Below, piece after piece: positions 42,842 to 51,481 of a stretch of DNA of 64,000 bases. How positions within the stretch are numbered: position 1 is the stretch's first letter; each line of letters begins with the position of its first letter. Below the pieces are notes generated by a model. That model searched no databases, had not been told where the DNA came from, and saw nothing but the letters and a program-made list of their open reading frames with translations. Location of the stretch: assembly GCF_003268775.1 (NCBI RefSeq), contig NZ_QLSU01000001.1, positions 248,001 to 312,000 on the forward strand, in the 5' to 3' direction. This DNA is from Paraburkholderia unamae. Its GTDB lineage: Bacteria; Pseudomonadota; Gammaproteobacteria; Burkholderiales; Burkholderiaceae. The position numbers and the translations under genes were made by a program.

Positions 42842-43102
42842 AACGTTGCGCGCTCAACGGCTCTGGCGCACCGCCACTCCATCCATTTCGGCATCACCCG
42901 CAAGTCGAGCGGAATGGGACTCGCCCCCAGGCCCAATAACGGTGCATGGCGGCGAAGGCGTGACCCTAGCCAGCGCGGTGCGACATTCCGGCGCCGCCAT
43001 GACCATGTCCGGTTCGACGCCAGCCGCGCGCAGCGCATCCTCCAGGCAGTTCCGGGCAGCTATTCCACGCCCGCAGTAATACCTTCGTTGCGGGTGTGGC
43101 AT
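42823..43102 (-). pseudogene. Probable remnant of a LysR regulator (effector-domain end)
   Basis: One minus-strand frame encodes EDALRAAGVEPDMVMAAPEC followed by RTALARV, which reads like the middle of a LysR effector domain. A neighbouring frame then gives LLGLGASPIPLDLRVM, which resembles the part that would follow. Together they suggest a frameshifted, truncated gene without DNA-binding domain. It could be chance similarity; no full-length product is possible. Confidence 0.35.
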
Positions 43103-43195
43103 TGCCTCTGTATGGTGGATGTGACGGCAATCGTGACGCAGCCGGATTTGCGTCCCTGATTAAAAGCCCCCGACTCACCTCCATGAGGAATACGT

Positions 43196-44251
43196 ATGGT
43201 ATCCAAACCAACCCCATCGAGCGCCCCCGACATCCGCACCGACGTGCTGATCGTCGGCGCGGGACCGGTGGGCCTGTTCGCTGCATTCGAGGCGGGCGTG
43301 ATCGGCCTCTCGTGCCAGATCGTCGACGGCATCGAGCGCCCAGGCGGTCAATGCATCGAGTTGTACCCGGACAAACCGATCTACGATATTCCGGCCATTC
43401 CGTCCTGCACCGCGCGCGAGCTCGTCGACCGGCTCATGGAGCAGTGCCGCCCCTTCGACCCGCCGATCCATCTCGGCCAGCGCATCGAATCGCTCGAAGC
43501 GCTGGAGGACGGCCGCTGGCGCGCGTGCACCGACCAGGGCCTCGCGTTCAACGCCGCGGCGGTGCTCGTGGCCGCGGGCAATGGCGCATTCGTGCCGCAA
43601 CGGCTCATGCTGGACGAAGCGCCCGCGCTCGAAGGCCGCAGCATCCATTACAGCGTCGCCGACGTGAACACGTTTGCGGGCAAGAACGTCGCGATCGCGG
43701 GCGGCGGCGACTCCGCGCTCGACTGGGCGCTGTCGCTGCTTCCCGTCGCGCAACGCGTTACGCTCGTGCATCGGCGCCCCGGCTTTAGCGCGGCCGATTC
43801 CAGCGTGGCCCGCATGCATGAGGCCGTCGCGGCAGGCAAGATGGATTTCGTGGTCGGCACGATTGGCCAGTTGCATGCGCCGCAAGGACGGCTCGAATCG
43901 ATCGACGTGCGCCAGATCGAAGGTTCGGCGCGTATCGACACGGATCACCTGCTCGTGCTGTTTGGCCTGGTTGCAGCGCTCGGCCCGATCGCGGATTGGG
44001 GAATCGCGAACCCTGCGGGAAAGATTCCCGTCGATACGTCGTACTACGAAAGTTCTCGCCCCGGCATTTTCGCGGCGGGCGATATCGCCGCCTATCCCAA
44101 CAAGCAGAAGCTGATCCTTTCGGGCTTCCATGAAGCGTCGCTGGCGTTGCGCAAGGCCTACACCTATGCGTTCCCGGACAAGAAACGCGTGCACGTGCAC
44201 TCCAGCTACGACGCCAAACTCGCCGAGCGAATCGCCGCCGTTCATACCTGA
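43196..44251 (+). CDS. TrxB-like ferredoxin/flavodoxin--NADP reductase
   Basis: FAD enzyme, 351 aa, of the thioredoxin-reductase-like FNR type. The FAD motif VLIVGAGPVGLFAAFEAGVI is followed by PGGQCIELYPDKPIYDIPAI, the NADP motif NVAIAGGGDSALDWALSLLP with TLVHRRPGFSA, and the C-terminal FAD segment GIFAAGDIAAYPNKQKLILS. The redox CxxC of thioredoxin reductase is absent, which supports an FNR role. It stands alone with no ferredoxin nearby. Confidence 0.85.
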   Translation: MVSKPTPSSAPDIRTDVLIVGAGPVGLFAAFEAGVIGLSCQIVDGIERPGGQCIELYPDKPIYDIPAIPSCTARELVDRLMEQCRPFDPPIHLGQRIESLEALEDGRWRACTDQGLAFNAAAVLVAAGNGAFVPQRLMLDEAPALEGRSIHYSVADVNTFAGKNVAIAGGGDSALDWALSLLPVAQRVTLVHRRPGFSAADSSVARMHEAVAAGKMDFVVGTIGQLHAPQGRLESIDVRQIEGSARIDTDHLLVLFGLVAALGPIADWGIANPAGKIPVDTSYYESSRPGIFAAGDIAAYPNKQKLILSGFHEASLALRKAYTYAFPDKKRVHVHSSYDAKLAERIAAVHT

Positions 44252-44391
44252 CGTGTTACCTTGCCTCGAAACACGGTTTCGAGGCTGCTGCGTCGCGAAT
44301 ATGAATGAAACGATTGCTTACCGGCGCAGCAGCAAACGCAGCGAAACCCGAAGCGGACGAGCGCGTCGCAGCGCATTTATTTGACGCTCTC

Positions 44392-44418
44392 TGTCCAACA
44401 GCATGCGGCCCGCGCGTC
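44392..44418 (+). promoter_or_regulatory. Candidate ECF42-type promoter for the DGPF/sigma operon
   Basis: TGTCCA (44392-44397) and CGTC (44415-44418) are 17 bp apart and about 55 bp before the DGPF gene start. This is close to the TGTCGA / CG(A/T)C pattern reported for ECF42 sigma factors, implying autoregulation. Confidence 0.5.
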
Positions 44419-44473
44419 ATTGTGCAGGCGGACCGAATTCGTTCCCCGCCTCAACCCCATGACGGAGGCTCAC

Positions 44474-44845
44474 ATGCAATATCTGTTGATGATCTATTCG
44501 GACGAAGGCCGTTGGAACCAGATGACGGACAGCGAGCGACAGCAAGGCGTCGCCGCCTATCACGCGTACACGGAGTCGTTGCAGAAAGCGGAAGCGCTGC
44601 TGGGCGCCAACCGGCTACAGCACACGAATTCGGCGACCACGGTGCGCCTCGTCGATGCCAAGCCGCAGGTGCTCGACGGTCCGTACTCCGACTCCAAGGA
44701 GCAGCTCGCGGGCTATTACCTGATCGACGTGCCCAATCTCGACGCGGCGATCGCGTGGGCGGCGCGCTGTCCGGGCGCGGCCCACGGCATCATGGAAGTG
44801 CGCCCCGTCTGGACCGCGCCCTATGACGCGCCCTCCGCTGCATGA
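44474..44845 (+). CDS. DGPF/YCII-domain protein linked to ECF42 sigma factor
   Basis: Small soluble protein, 123 aa, starting MQYLLMIYSDEGRWN with the family motif LDGPYSDSKEQLAGYYLIDV. YCII/DGPF proteins have a ferredoxin-like dimeric fold; their function is unknown, but they are constant companions of ECF42 sigma factors. GGAGG stands five bases before ATG 44474. The stop overlaps the sigma factor start (ATGA), so the two are made together. Confidence 0.85.
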   Translation: MQYLLMIYSDEGRWNQMTDSERQQGVAAYHAYTESLQKAEALLGANRLQHTNSATTVRLVDAKPQVLDGPYSDSKEQLAGYYLIDVPNLDAAIAWAARCPGAAHGIMEVRPVWTAPYDAPSAA

Positions 44846-46107
44846 GTCAGCCCGCAGGCGCCCCCGCTGACGCTGCCGCGCGCGCGACAGCCGAAGCGGT
44901 GGCGCGGCGCAGCTACGGCAAGCTCGTCGCGCTGCTGGCGATGCGCACCCGCGACGTGGCTGCCGCCGAGGACGCGCTGGCCGACGCGTTCGCGGCCGCG
45001 CTCGCCGGCTGGCCGGAGCACGGCTGCCCCGCGAACCCCGAAGCGTGGCTCATGACGGTGGCGCGCCGCCGCGCGATCGACGGCGTGCGCCATCGCCAGG
45101 TGGGCGACGACGTGGCGAACCAGCTCACGATCCTCGCGGACGAGATCGACGAGCGCGAAGCCGGCGCGTTGCCCGACCGGCGGCTGGCGTTGCTGTTCGC
45201 CTGCACGCACCCGGCGCTCGAAGCCGCGATCCGCACGCCGCTCATGCTGCAAGTGGTCCTTGGACTCGACGCGAAGACGATTGCGTCCGCGTTCCTCATG
45301 TCGCCCGCCGCGATGAGCAAGCGCCTCGTACGGGCGAAGACCAAGATCCGCGAAGCGGGCATTCCGTTCAGCGTGCCCGAGCGCGACGAATTGCCCGGCC
45401 GTCTCGCGGCGGTGCTCGAAGCGGTGTATGCGGCGTATGCGGAGGGGTGGACCGACCCGATGGGCGGCGACACCGTACGGCGCGATCTCGCGGATGAAGC
45501 GCTGTATCTCGCCCATTTGCTCGTCGAACTGCTGCCCGACGAACCGGAGACGCTGGGTCTGCTCGCACTGATGTTGTTCGCGCATGCGCGGCGCGATGCG
45601 CGACGCGACGCGGCCGGTGAATACGTGCCGCTTTCCGCACAAGATGCGGCCACCTGGAACGCGCCGATGATCGACGCGGCCAACGCCCTGCTGCGGCGCG
45701 CCAACGCGCTCAACGCAATCGGGCGCTTTCAGCTGGAGGCCGCGCTACAGTCGGCGCATGTGGATCGCTGCCGCACGGGGCGCGCCAACTGGAACGCCAT
45801 TGTTCAGCTCTACGATGGATTGCTCGCGATTGCGCCCTCGCCCGTGGTTGCCGTGAATCGCACGCTCGCGTTGGCGGAGCGGGACGGCCCGCAGGCCGCG
45901 CTCGACGCGCTCGCGCCTTATGCCGACGATCCCCGGCTGGCCGACTATCAACCCTACTGGGCCGCGCGCGCCAATCTGCTGGCGCGCACCGGTGCGACGG
46001 CCGAAGCGCTCGGCGCATACGATCTCGCGATCGGCCTCGAACGCGACCCGGCCGTGCGCCGCTTTCTCCAGGCGCGGCGCATGGAAGCGGCTTCGGCACA
46101 CGGTTAG
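44842..46107 (+). CDS. ECF42-family RNA polymerase sigma factor with C-terminal TPR-like extension
   Basis: Extracytoplasmic-function sigma factor, 421 aa. Sigma region 2 is about 20-95 (VAAAEDALADAFAAALAGWP, PEAWLMTVARRRAIDGVRHR), region 4 about 125-180 (LDAKTIASAFLMSPAAMSKR). The long C-terminal domain (about 185-415) contains DEALYLAHLLVELLPDEPE, LALMLFAHARRDARRD and repeats like AVNRTLALAERDGPQAALDA, matching the ECF42 extension. No anti-sigma factor is encoded; in this family the C-terminus itself controls activity. The upstream gene encodes the expected DGPF partner. Confidence 0.9.
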   Translation: MSQPAGAPADAAARATAEAVARRSYGKLVALLAMRTRDVAAAEDALADAFAAALAGWPEHGCPANPEAWLMTVARRRAIDGVRHRQVGDDVANQLTILADEIDEREAGALPDRRLALLFACTHPALEAAIRTPLMLQVVLGLDAKTIASAFLMSPAAMSKRLVRAKTKIREAGIPFSVPERDELPGRLAAVLEAVYAAYAEGWTDPMGGDTVRRDLADEALYLAHLLVELLPDEPETLGLLALMLFAHARRDARRDAAGEYVPLSAQDAATWNAPMIDAANALLRRANALNAIGRFQLEAALQSAHVDRCRTGRANWNAIVQLYDGLLAIAPSPVVAVNRTLALAERDGPQAALDALAPYADDPRLADYQPYWAARANLLARTGATAEALGAYDLAIGLERDPAVRRFLQARRMEAASAHG

Positions 46108-46164
46108 CCATCGCTCGATCGTCTGGACTCTGCGCTCGGTGCGTGCGGGGCGCCACAATGCAAA

Positions 46165-46187
46165 CGCGCGGGCGTGAAGCCCGCGCG
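46165..46187. terminator. Hairpin between convergent sigma factor and galU genes
   Basis: Stem CGCGCGGGC (46165-46173) and GCCCGCGCG (46179-46187) with a 5-nt loop, no U-tract. Possible bidirectional terminator. Confidence 0.4.
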
Positions 46188-46231
46188 CATCGAATCACCC
46201 CGTAGCGTGGTCGTTACGTCGCTTCCGGGTA

Positions 46232-47122
46232 TCAGGCCGCCGCAGCCAGCGCCGCCGGCAAATGCGTTTGCAGATAAGCCTCGAACTCGTCCTTCACCTC
46301 GGGGTGGCGCAGCGCGAATTCGACCGTCGCCTTGAGGTAGCCCAGCTTGCTGCCGCAGTCGAAACGCGTGCCCATGTAGCGATAGGCGAGCACCTGCTCC
46401 TCGGTCAGGAGCGACTGCAATGCATCCGTGAGTTGCAACTCGCCGCCCGCACCCGGCTTCAGCGAGCGCAGATGATCGAAGATCGTGGGCATCAGCACGT
46501 AGCGGCCCACCACGCCGAGATTCGACGGCGCGACTTCGGGCGCCGGCTTTTCGACGATGCCCGACAGCTTGAACACATCCTCTTCCCACTCGCGGCCATC
46601 GACGATGCCGTACGACGCGCTGTGCTCACGCGCGATCGATTCCACACCGATCACCGAGCTGTGATAGTGATTGAATGTGTTCACGAGTTGCTTCATGACC
46701 GGCGTGGGGCTGTAAAGCAGGTCGTCCGCGAGAATCACGGCGAACGGCGCGCCGCCCACGAGCTTTTCCGCGCACAGCACGGCATGGCCAAGACCGAGCG
46801 CCTCGGCCTGGCGCACATAGAAACAGTCCACGTTGGCCGGCTTGATGCTGCGAACGAGGTCGAGCAGCTTTTGCTTGTTACGGGCTTCGAGTTCGCATTC
46901 GATCTCGTACGACTTGTCGAAATGGTCTTCGATCGCGCGCTTGCTGCGGCCGGTCACGAAGATCATTTCGGTAATCCCCGCAGCAATCGCCTCTTCCACC
47001 GCGTACTGGATGAGCGGCTTGTCGACGATCGGCAGCATTTCCTTGGGGCTCGCCTTGGTGGCGGGCAAGAAGCGCGTCCCGAGGCCTGCGACAGGAAAGA
47101 CTGCTTTGGTTACTTTCAACAT
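46232..47122 (-). CDS. galU: UTP--glucose-1-phosphate uridylyltransferase
   Basis: Makes UDP-glucose from UTP and glucose-1-phosphate, 296 aa. Nucleotide-binding motif [20 protein letters not shown], then [38 protein letters not shown], and the active-site [10 protein letters not shown] and [23 protein letters not shown] 47122 gives the usual start [13 protein letters not shown] with GGGA nine bases upstream. It borders an exopolysaccharide locus and corresponds in position and function to bceT of the Burkholderia cepacian cluster; UDP-glucose and its derivatives would be precursors. Confidence 0.93.
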   Translation of the reverse strand: MLKVTKAVFPVAGLGTRFLPATKASPKEMLPIVDKPLIQYAVEEAIAAGITEMIFVTGRSKRAIEDHFDKSYEIECELEARNKQKLLDLVRSIKPANVDCFYVRQAEALGLGHAVLCAEKLVGGAPFAVILADDLLYSPTPVMKQLVNTFNHYHSSVIGVESIAREHSASYGIVDGREWEEDVFKLSGIVEKPAPEVAPSNLGVVGRYVLMPTIFDHLRSLKPGAGGELQLTDALQSLLTEEQVLAYRYMGTRFDCGSKLGYLKATVEFALRHPEVKDEFEAYLQTHLPAALAAAA

Positions 47123-47428
47123 GATATTCATTCCCAGATCGTTCGTTTGAGTCTCGGTCTCGCAGCGAGGCAAGCCGACTTCCCCGAGGGTTCTGCGTTA
47201 GCAGTTCTTGTATTGAAAGGGATCGTATACCGCCTTGTCCGGAATAAAAAAGACCCGTAAATCCTCGTTACGAGCGCCGGTCGGCGCACCGGAAATTATT
47301 GCCATTCATTTCGAATAACCGGCATGAATTTCCTGATTCACCCCGTTCCTTTTTTCGAATTTATTCCGTATTGATTGGGTATTGCGTTATGTCTCGCGAG
47401 TCAGTCGCGCCGAACATCCGGGCGCGCC
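47123..47428. other. AT-rich leader of galU
   Basis: A 306-bp AT-rich stretch holding the galU promoter region (GTATACC and GGAATAAAAAAGAC near 47224-47251). No gene or terminator is evident. Confidence 0.45.
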
Positions 47429-47572
47429 TTACTCGACCTCATCGGCGGGCGGCAACGCGCCAGAACGCCTGCGAGAGCGCCGGATAGGCTCATTGCGCAA
47501 GGCTTCTCGGTACGCGGACACCCCCACGAGGATCAACAGCACGGCCACACCGGCCAGCAAGTGCAGGTTCAT
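47429..47572 (-). CDS. Small single-span membrane protein, unknown function
   Basis: A 47-aa frame: N-terminal membrane helix LHLLAGVAVLLILVGVSAYR followed by a basic, cytoplasmic-looking tail rich in Arg (RRSRRRSGALPPADEVE). ATG 47572 has GGAG with a six-base spacer, a strong ribosome site. It stands alone between galU and an acyltransferase gene, transcribed as galU. No family is recognised. The good start signal and clear helix argue that it is real. Confidence 0.6.
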   Translation of the reverse strand: MNLHLLAGVAVLLILVGVSAYREALRNEPIRRSRRRSGALPPADEVE

Positions 47573-47772
47573 CGTATTCTCCAGCGACCATAGTCGATCA
47601 CACACAAACTAGCATCACAAATTCCACAAATAAACCGCTTTGCTTTTTAAGCCATTTATTTCTCCTTTTCTCTTTCCACTCCGAATACATTTTGAAAATC
47701 TTTTGCGCATTTTCCTCGCGCGCGCGGCCCTAAGATCGCGGTGTACCCTCCCCGAAGGACCGTCCGATACCT

Positions 47773-48957
47773 ATGAGCGATCCCGTATTCCAGTCCGCCA
47801 TGCCGCCCGCATCGGCGCTACCGGCGCCAGGCGCCGCGCCCGCGCGGGCGAAGGCTGCGACCCGCGAGCTTGCCGGCGACCATCTGATCGAAGGCCTGCG
47901 CGGCATTGCCGCCCTGCTGGTGGCCTATTTCCATTGCCGCCAGGTCACCTGGATCGGCATGGGCGCGTTCCACCAGTTGCATGCGAGTCTTGCGAGCCCC
48001 GGCACCATCGCCGCGTGGCTCACGCTGCCCATTGCATGGGGCTCGGCGGGCGTGCCGATTTTCTTCGTCATCAGCGGCTATTGCATTCACCGCAGCAGCG
48101 CCGCGCGCCTCATGTCGAACCCCGATTTCCGGCTCGATGCGCGGCAGTTCTGGCTGCGCCGCTTCGTGCGCATCTATCCGGTGCTGCTCGCCGCGCTGCT
48201 GCTCACGCTGGCTGCCGATACGATCAGCCTCACGCTGCTGCCGGTGAGCCACAAGATCAACGAGATCGGCGCGCACGCGTTTTTCGTCAATCTGTTCTCG
48301 CTGCAAGGCGTAGCCGGTAAAACCTATGGCTCCAACGGCGCGCTCTGGACCCTTTCGCTCGAAGTGCAGTTCTATCTGCTCTATCCCCTGCTGTTCGCCG
48401 CGCGCCGCCGTTTCGGCCTGAACGCCGTGCTCGCCGCCGTGGCCCTCATCAACGTCGTTTCCGCGCTCACGCTCGAACGGCACGACATCATCGTCTTCAC
48501 GTCGTACTGGTTTTCGTGGATGCTCGGCGCGTGGATTGCCGAAGTACGCCTGCGCGGCGCGCCCGGCTTTCGTTTCGCCTATCCGGCGGCGGCGCTGTTC
48601 GCCGTGGCCGGTTGCGCGGCCTTCCACTTCGGCCAGTTCGGGGCATTCCAGCTGTGGGCCTGCGCGTTCGCCTGCTATCTCGTCAAGGCGCTCGATCGTC
48701 CCGCAAGCGAGTCACGCGGCGTGTTGCTGCCGCTGTTCTCGAAGCTCGGCGACTTCAGCTATTCGCTCTATCTGATCCATCTGCCGCTCTTCGTGCTGCT
48801 CGGCTCGCTGCTGTTCCGCTCCGCGCTGCAAACGTCCATCTGGCCGTCGTTCGGCTTCACGCTGGCCGTGCTGCCGGTGGCCTGGGTGTTCTATCGTCTT
48901 TTCGAGCGTCCCGCGCTCAACGCCGCCGCGCGCCTCAGAAAGCGGGTCGCGGCCTGA
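47773..48957 (+). CDS. Acyltransferase family 3 membrane protein (BceS-like)
   Basis: Integral membrane O-acyltransferase, 394 aa, about ten hydrophobic segments. Family signatures: LIEGLRGIAALLVAYFHCRQ, PIFFVISGYCIHRSSAAR, RRFVRIYPVLLAALL, WTLSLEVQFYLLYPLLFAAR and LGDFSYSLYLIHLPLFVLLG. Such proteins acetylate exopolysaccharide repeat units. Its place between galU and the two-domain glycosyltransferase corresponds to bceS of the cepacian cluster. A strong terminator follows. Confidence 0.85.
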   Translation: MSDPVFQSAMPPASALPAPGAAPARAKAATRELAGDHLIEGLRGIAALLVAYFHCRQVTWIGMGAFHQLHASLASPGTIAAWLTLPIAWGSAGVPIFFVISGYCIHRSSAARLMSNPDFRLDARQFWLRRFVRIYPVLLAALLLTLAADTISLTLLPVSHKINEIGAHAFFVNLFSLQGVAGKTYGSNGALWTLSLEVQFYLLYPLLFAARRRFGLNAVLAAVALINVVSALTLERHDIIVFTSYWFSWMLGAWIAEVRLRGAPGFRFAYPAAALFAVAGCAAFHFGQFGAFQLWACAFACYLVKALDRPASESRGVLLPLFSKLGDFSYSLYLIHLPLFVLLGSLLFRSALQTSIWPSFGFTLAVLPVAWVFYRLFERPALNAAARLRKRVAA

Positions 48958-48962
48958 TCAAA

Positions 48963-48998
48963 AAAAACGGCGGCGCATGGCGCCGCCGTTTTTCTTTG
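48963..48998. terminator. Bidirectional rho-independent terminator
   Basis: A 14-bp perfect stem (AAAAACGGCGGCGC at 48963-48976, GCGCCGCCGTTTTT at 48980-48993) with a 3-nt loop lies between converging genes, with T-runs on both strands. Confidence 0.9.
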
Positions 48999-49003
48999 CG
49001 CGG

Positions 49004-51481
49004 TTACCTGGCGCGCGCCACGACGTCGTCGAGCACGCGCCCCACCGCCTCCACATACTGCTGCTTGCCAAAGCGCTCGCGCGCGGTTTCCAGGCCCTGC
49101 ACCGCGAGCCGATCGCGCAATGCCGCGTCGTCGTGCAGCTTCGTGATCGTCGCGGCCAGTTCTTTCGCGTCGCCAGGCGTGCAGAGCAAGCCGCTCTTGC
49201 CGTGCTCCACGATCTCGGTCACGCCGCCGTCGCGCGATGCCACCACGGGGCGCTGCGCAAGCATGCCCTCCACCACCACGCGGCCAAACGGCTCGGGCGT
49301 AATCGACGTATGCGCGATCACGTCCATGGCCCGCATGCACGCGGCGATATCGTGACGGAAGCCCAGGAAATGCACGCGCGCCTCAAGCCCGTTGGCTTCC
49401 ACGAAAGCACGCAGTTCCGCCGCGTAAGCGTCTTCGCCAAACAGCGGCGCGCCAACGAACACCGCATGCGCGCGCGGCTCGTCGAGCAACGCTTCGAGCA
49501 GCACATGCTGCCCCTTCCAGCGTGCAAGACGGCTGAACGCGCCAACGAGAAACGCGTCCTCCGGCAGGCCGATCTGCGCACGCAGTTGCGCCTGCGGCAC
49601 ACGCGCGAGCGCACGGAATGGGGAATCGTCCACGCCGTTGTGCACGACGTCGATACGCCGCGCATCGAACTTCGTGAGCTGGGCGAACACCTTCGCCGAC
49701 GCATGCGAATTCGCGATCACATGCGCGAGGCCGAGCTTCGCGCAGCCCTTGATGACGGCGCGCTGCACGCGGCCGAAATGCTCGTCGCTCACGATGTCGC
49801 GCAAGTGCCAGACCACGGGCTTGCGCGCGAGCTTGCCGGCCAGCACGCCGATCACCATCGCGCGTTGCGTGTTGGCGTAAAGCACGTCGGCCCCGCGCGC
49901 ACGGCGGCGCGTCTCGCGCACGAGCGCGGCAACGCCCGCGAGCACGCCAAGGCGCGGCGCAGTGCCGCCGTCGCGGCGCACGTTGCGCAGCGCGCCCGAA
50001 TCGAGCACCTCCACGCTTGCGCCGGCCGCATCGAGCGCCTCCCTGAAGGGCCCGTCGTTGAACAGCAGGACGTCGATGCGCGAACGCAAGCCCTTCACCA
50101 CTTCGAGCAGCGACAGCTCCGCGCCGCCCAGCACGCCGCTCTGGTCGATGGCGAGCACGCGCGGCGCCTCCGTTGCGTCCGCCTCGATCTCCACGGGCGG
50201 CGCGCCGCGCGCGGAGCCCGCACGCGAGATCGCGGGCACGGCTTGCGCCACGCGCGCGAAAAACTGCTCGCGGAAATGCGCCGCCGAAAAGCGCTCGGCG
50301 TTGGCCCGGCAATCCTCGGCCCGGAAGCGGCCCGGATCGCTTTCGAACGAATCGACGGCCGCGATGATCGCCTCCGCGCTTTGCTCCTCGAAGAACAGGC
50401 CCGTGGGGCGCGAGCCCGTGTCGCGCACCGTTTCGAGCGCGCCGCCCTTGCCGAACGCAATCACGGGCGTGCCACATGCCTGCGCCTCGACCACGGAAAT
50501 GCCGAAGTCCTCTTCGGCCGCGAACACGAAGCCCTTTGCGCGCCGCATCCGGTCGTGCAGCACCGCGAACGGCTGATAGCCCAGCACTTCCACATTGGGC
50601 GTCGCCTTCGCGCGCACCTTGTGCATGTCGGGGCCGTCGCCGATCACGACGAGGCGTCGCTCGGGCATGCGCGCGAACGCCTCCACGATCAGATCGATTT
50701 TCTTGTACGGCACGAGACGCGAGGCCGTCACGTAGAAGTCCTCTTTCTGCGTTTCCAGCTCGAACGCCGCGACATCCACAGGCGGATAGACCACTTCGGC
50801 CTGACGCTGATAGACCTTCTGGATGCGCCGCGCGATGAACTCGGAGTTGGCCACGAACTGGTCCACCGAATTCGCCGTGCGCACGTCCCAGTTGCGGATG
50901 TAGTGCAGGATGACGCGCGCGAGCATCGACTTCGGACCGCGCGTGAGGCTCGATTCCTGAAGGTATTGATGCTGGAGGTCCCATGCGTAGCGAATGGGCG
51001 AATGCACGTAGCTGATGTGAAACTGGTCCGGTCCGGTCAGTACGCCCTTCGCCACCGCGTGGCTGCTTGAAATCACCACGTCGTAGGCCGACACGTCGAG
51101 CTGCTCGATGGCGAGCGGCATGAACGGCAGATACGCGCGATAGCGTTTGCGCGCGCCGGGCAGCTTTTGAACGAACGAAGTCGTGGCGCGCTTGTTGCGC
51201 AGGAACGCGCGGTCCTTCGACTCGACGAAGTCGACCACGGAGAAGAGATCCGCCTCCGGAAAGCAGGCGAGGATCTGTTCGAGCACGCGCTCCGCGCCCG
51301 CATACGTGACGAGCCAGTCGTGCACGATGGCCACGCGTGGCGCACGCCCTGCGGCGAGTGCCGGCCGTAGCGGCATGACGGCGCCCGCTTCGGGGCGGCG
51401 CGGTTTGTTGGCTTCGCGCCGATGTACGGGCGCGGTGGCGCTTTCGGACGGCGCCGCTTCGTCAATCAGTTCGTGACTCAT
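49004..51481 (-). CDS. Two-domain glycosyltransferase of exopolysaccharide locus (BceR-like)
   Basis: Fusion of two GT4-type glycosyltransferases, 825 aa. Domain 1 (about 45-425) starts RVAIVHDWLVTYAGAERVLE and has VTASRLVPYKKIDLIVEAFA and the donor site EEDFGISVVEAQACGTPVIA. Domain 2 (about 440-820) starts RVLAIDQSGVLGGAELSLLE and has VGAFSRLARWKGQHVLLEAL and PEPFGRVVVEGMLAQRPVVA. Both EX7E motifs look intact, so each half may add a sugar. It overlaps the flippase gene by 4 bp (ATGA). It matches bceR of the cepacian cluster in size and place. Confidence 0.87.
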   Translation of the reverse strand: MSHELIDEAAPSESATAPVHRREANKPRRPEAGAVMPLRPALAAGRAPRVAIVHDWLVTYAGAERVLEQILACFPEADLFSVVDFVESKDRAFLRNKRATTSFVQKLPGARKRYRAYLPFMPLAIEQLDVSAYDVVISSSHAVAKGVLTGPDQFHISYVHSPIRYAWDLQHQYLQESSLTRGPKSMLARVILHYIRNWDVRTANSVDQFVANSEFIARRIQKVYQRQAEVVYPPVDVAAFELETQKEDFYVTASRLVPYKKIDLIVEAFARMPERRLVVIGDGPDMHKVRAKATPNVEVLGYQPFAVLHDRMRRAKGFVFAAEEDFGISVVEAQACGTPVIAFGKGGALETVRDTGSRPTGLFFEEQSAEAIIAAVDSFESDPGRFRAEDCRANAERFSAAHFREQFFARVAQAVPAISRAGSARGAPPVEIEADATEAPRVLAIDQSGVLGGAELSLLEVVKGLRSRIDVLLFNDGPFREALDAAGASVEVLDSGALRNVRRDGGTAPRLGVLAGVAALVRETRRRARGADVLYANTQRAMVIGVLAGKLARKPVVWHLRDIVSDEHFGRVQRAVIKGCAKLGLAHVIANSHASAKVFAQLTKFDARRIDVVHNGVDDSPFRALARVPQAQLRAQIGLPEDAFLVGAFSRLARWKGQHVLLEALLDEPRAHAVFVGAPLFGEDAYAAELRAFVEANGLEARVHFLGFRHDIAACMRAMDVIAHTSITPEPFGRVVVEGMLAQRPVVASRDGGVTEIVEHGKSGLLCTPGDAKELAATITKLHDDAALRDRLAVQGLETARERFGKQQYVEAVGRVLDDVVARAR

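Larger units (their letters stand above)
42502..43195. other. Region upstream of the phospholipase gene
   Basis: A 694-bp gap between the phospholipase gene (minus) and the ferredoxin-NADP reductase gene (plus). It contains the Pho-box-like repeat and a probable LysR remnant, both listed separately; otherwise nothing recognisable. Confidence 0.5.
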
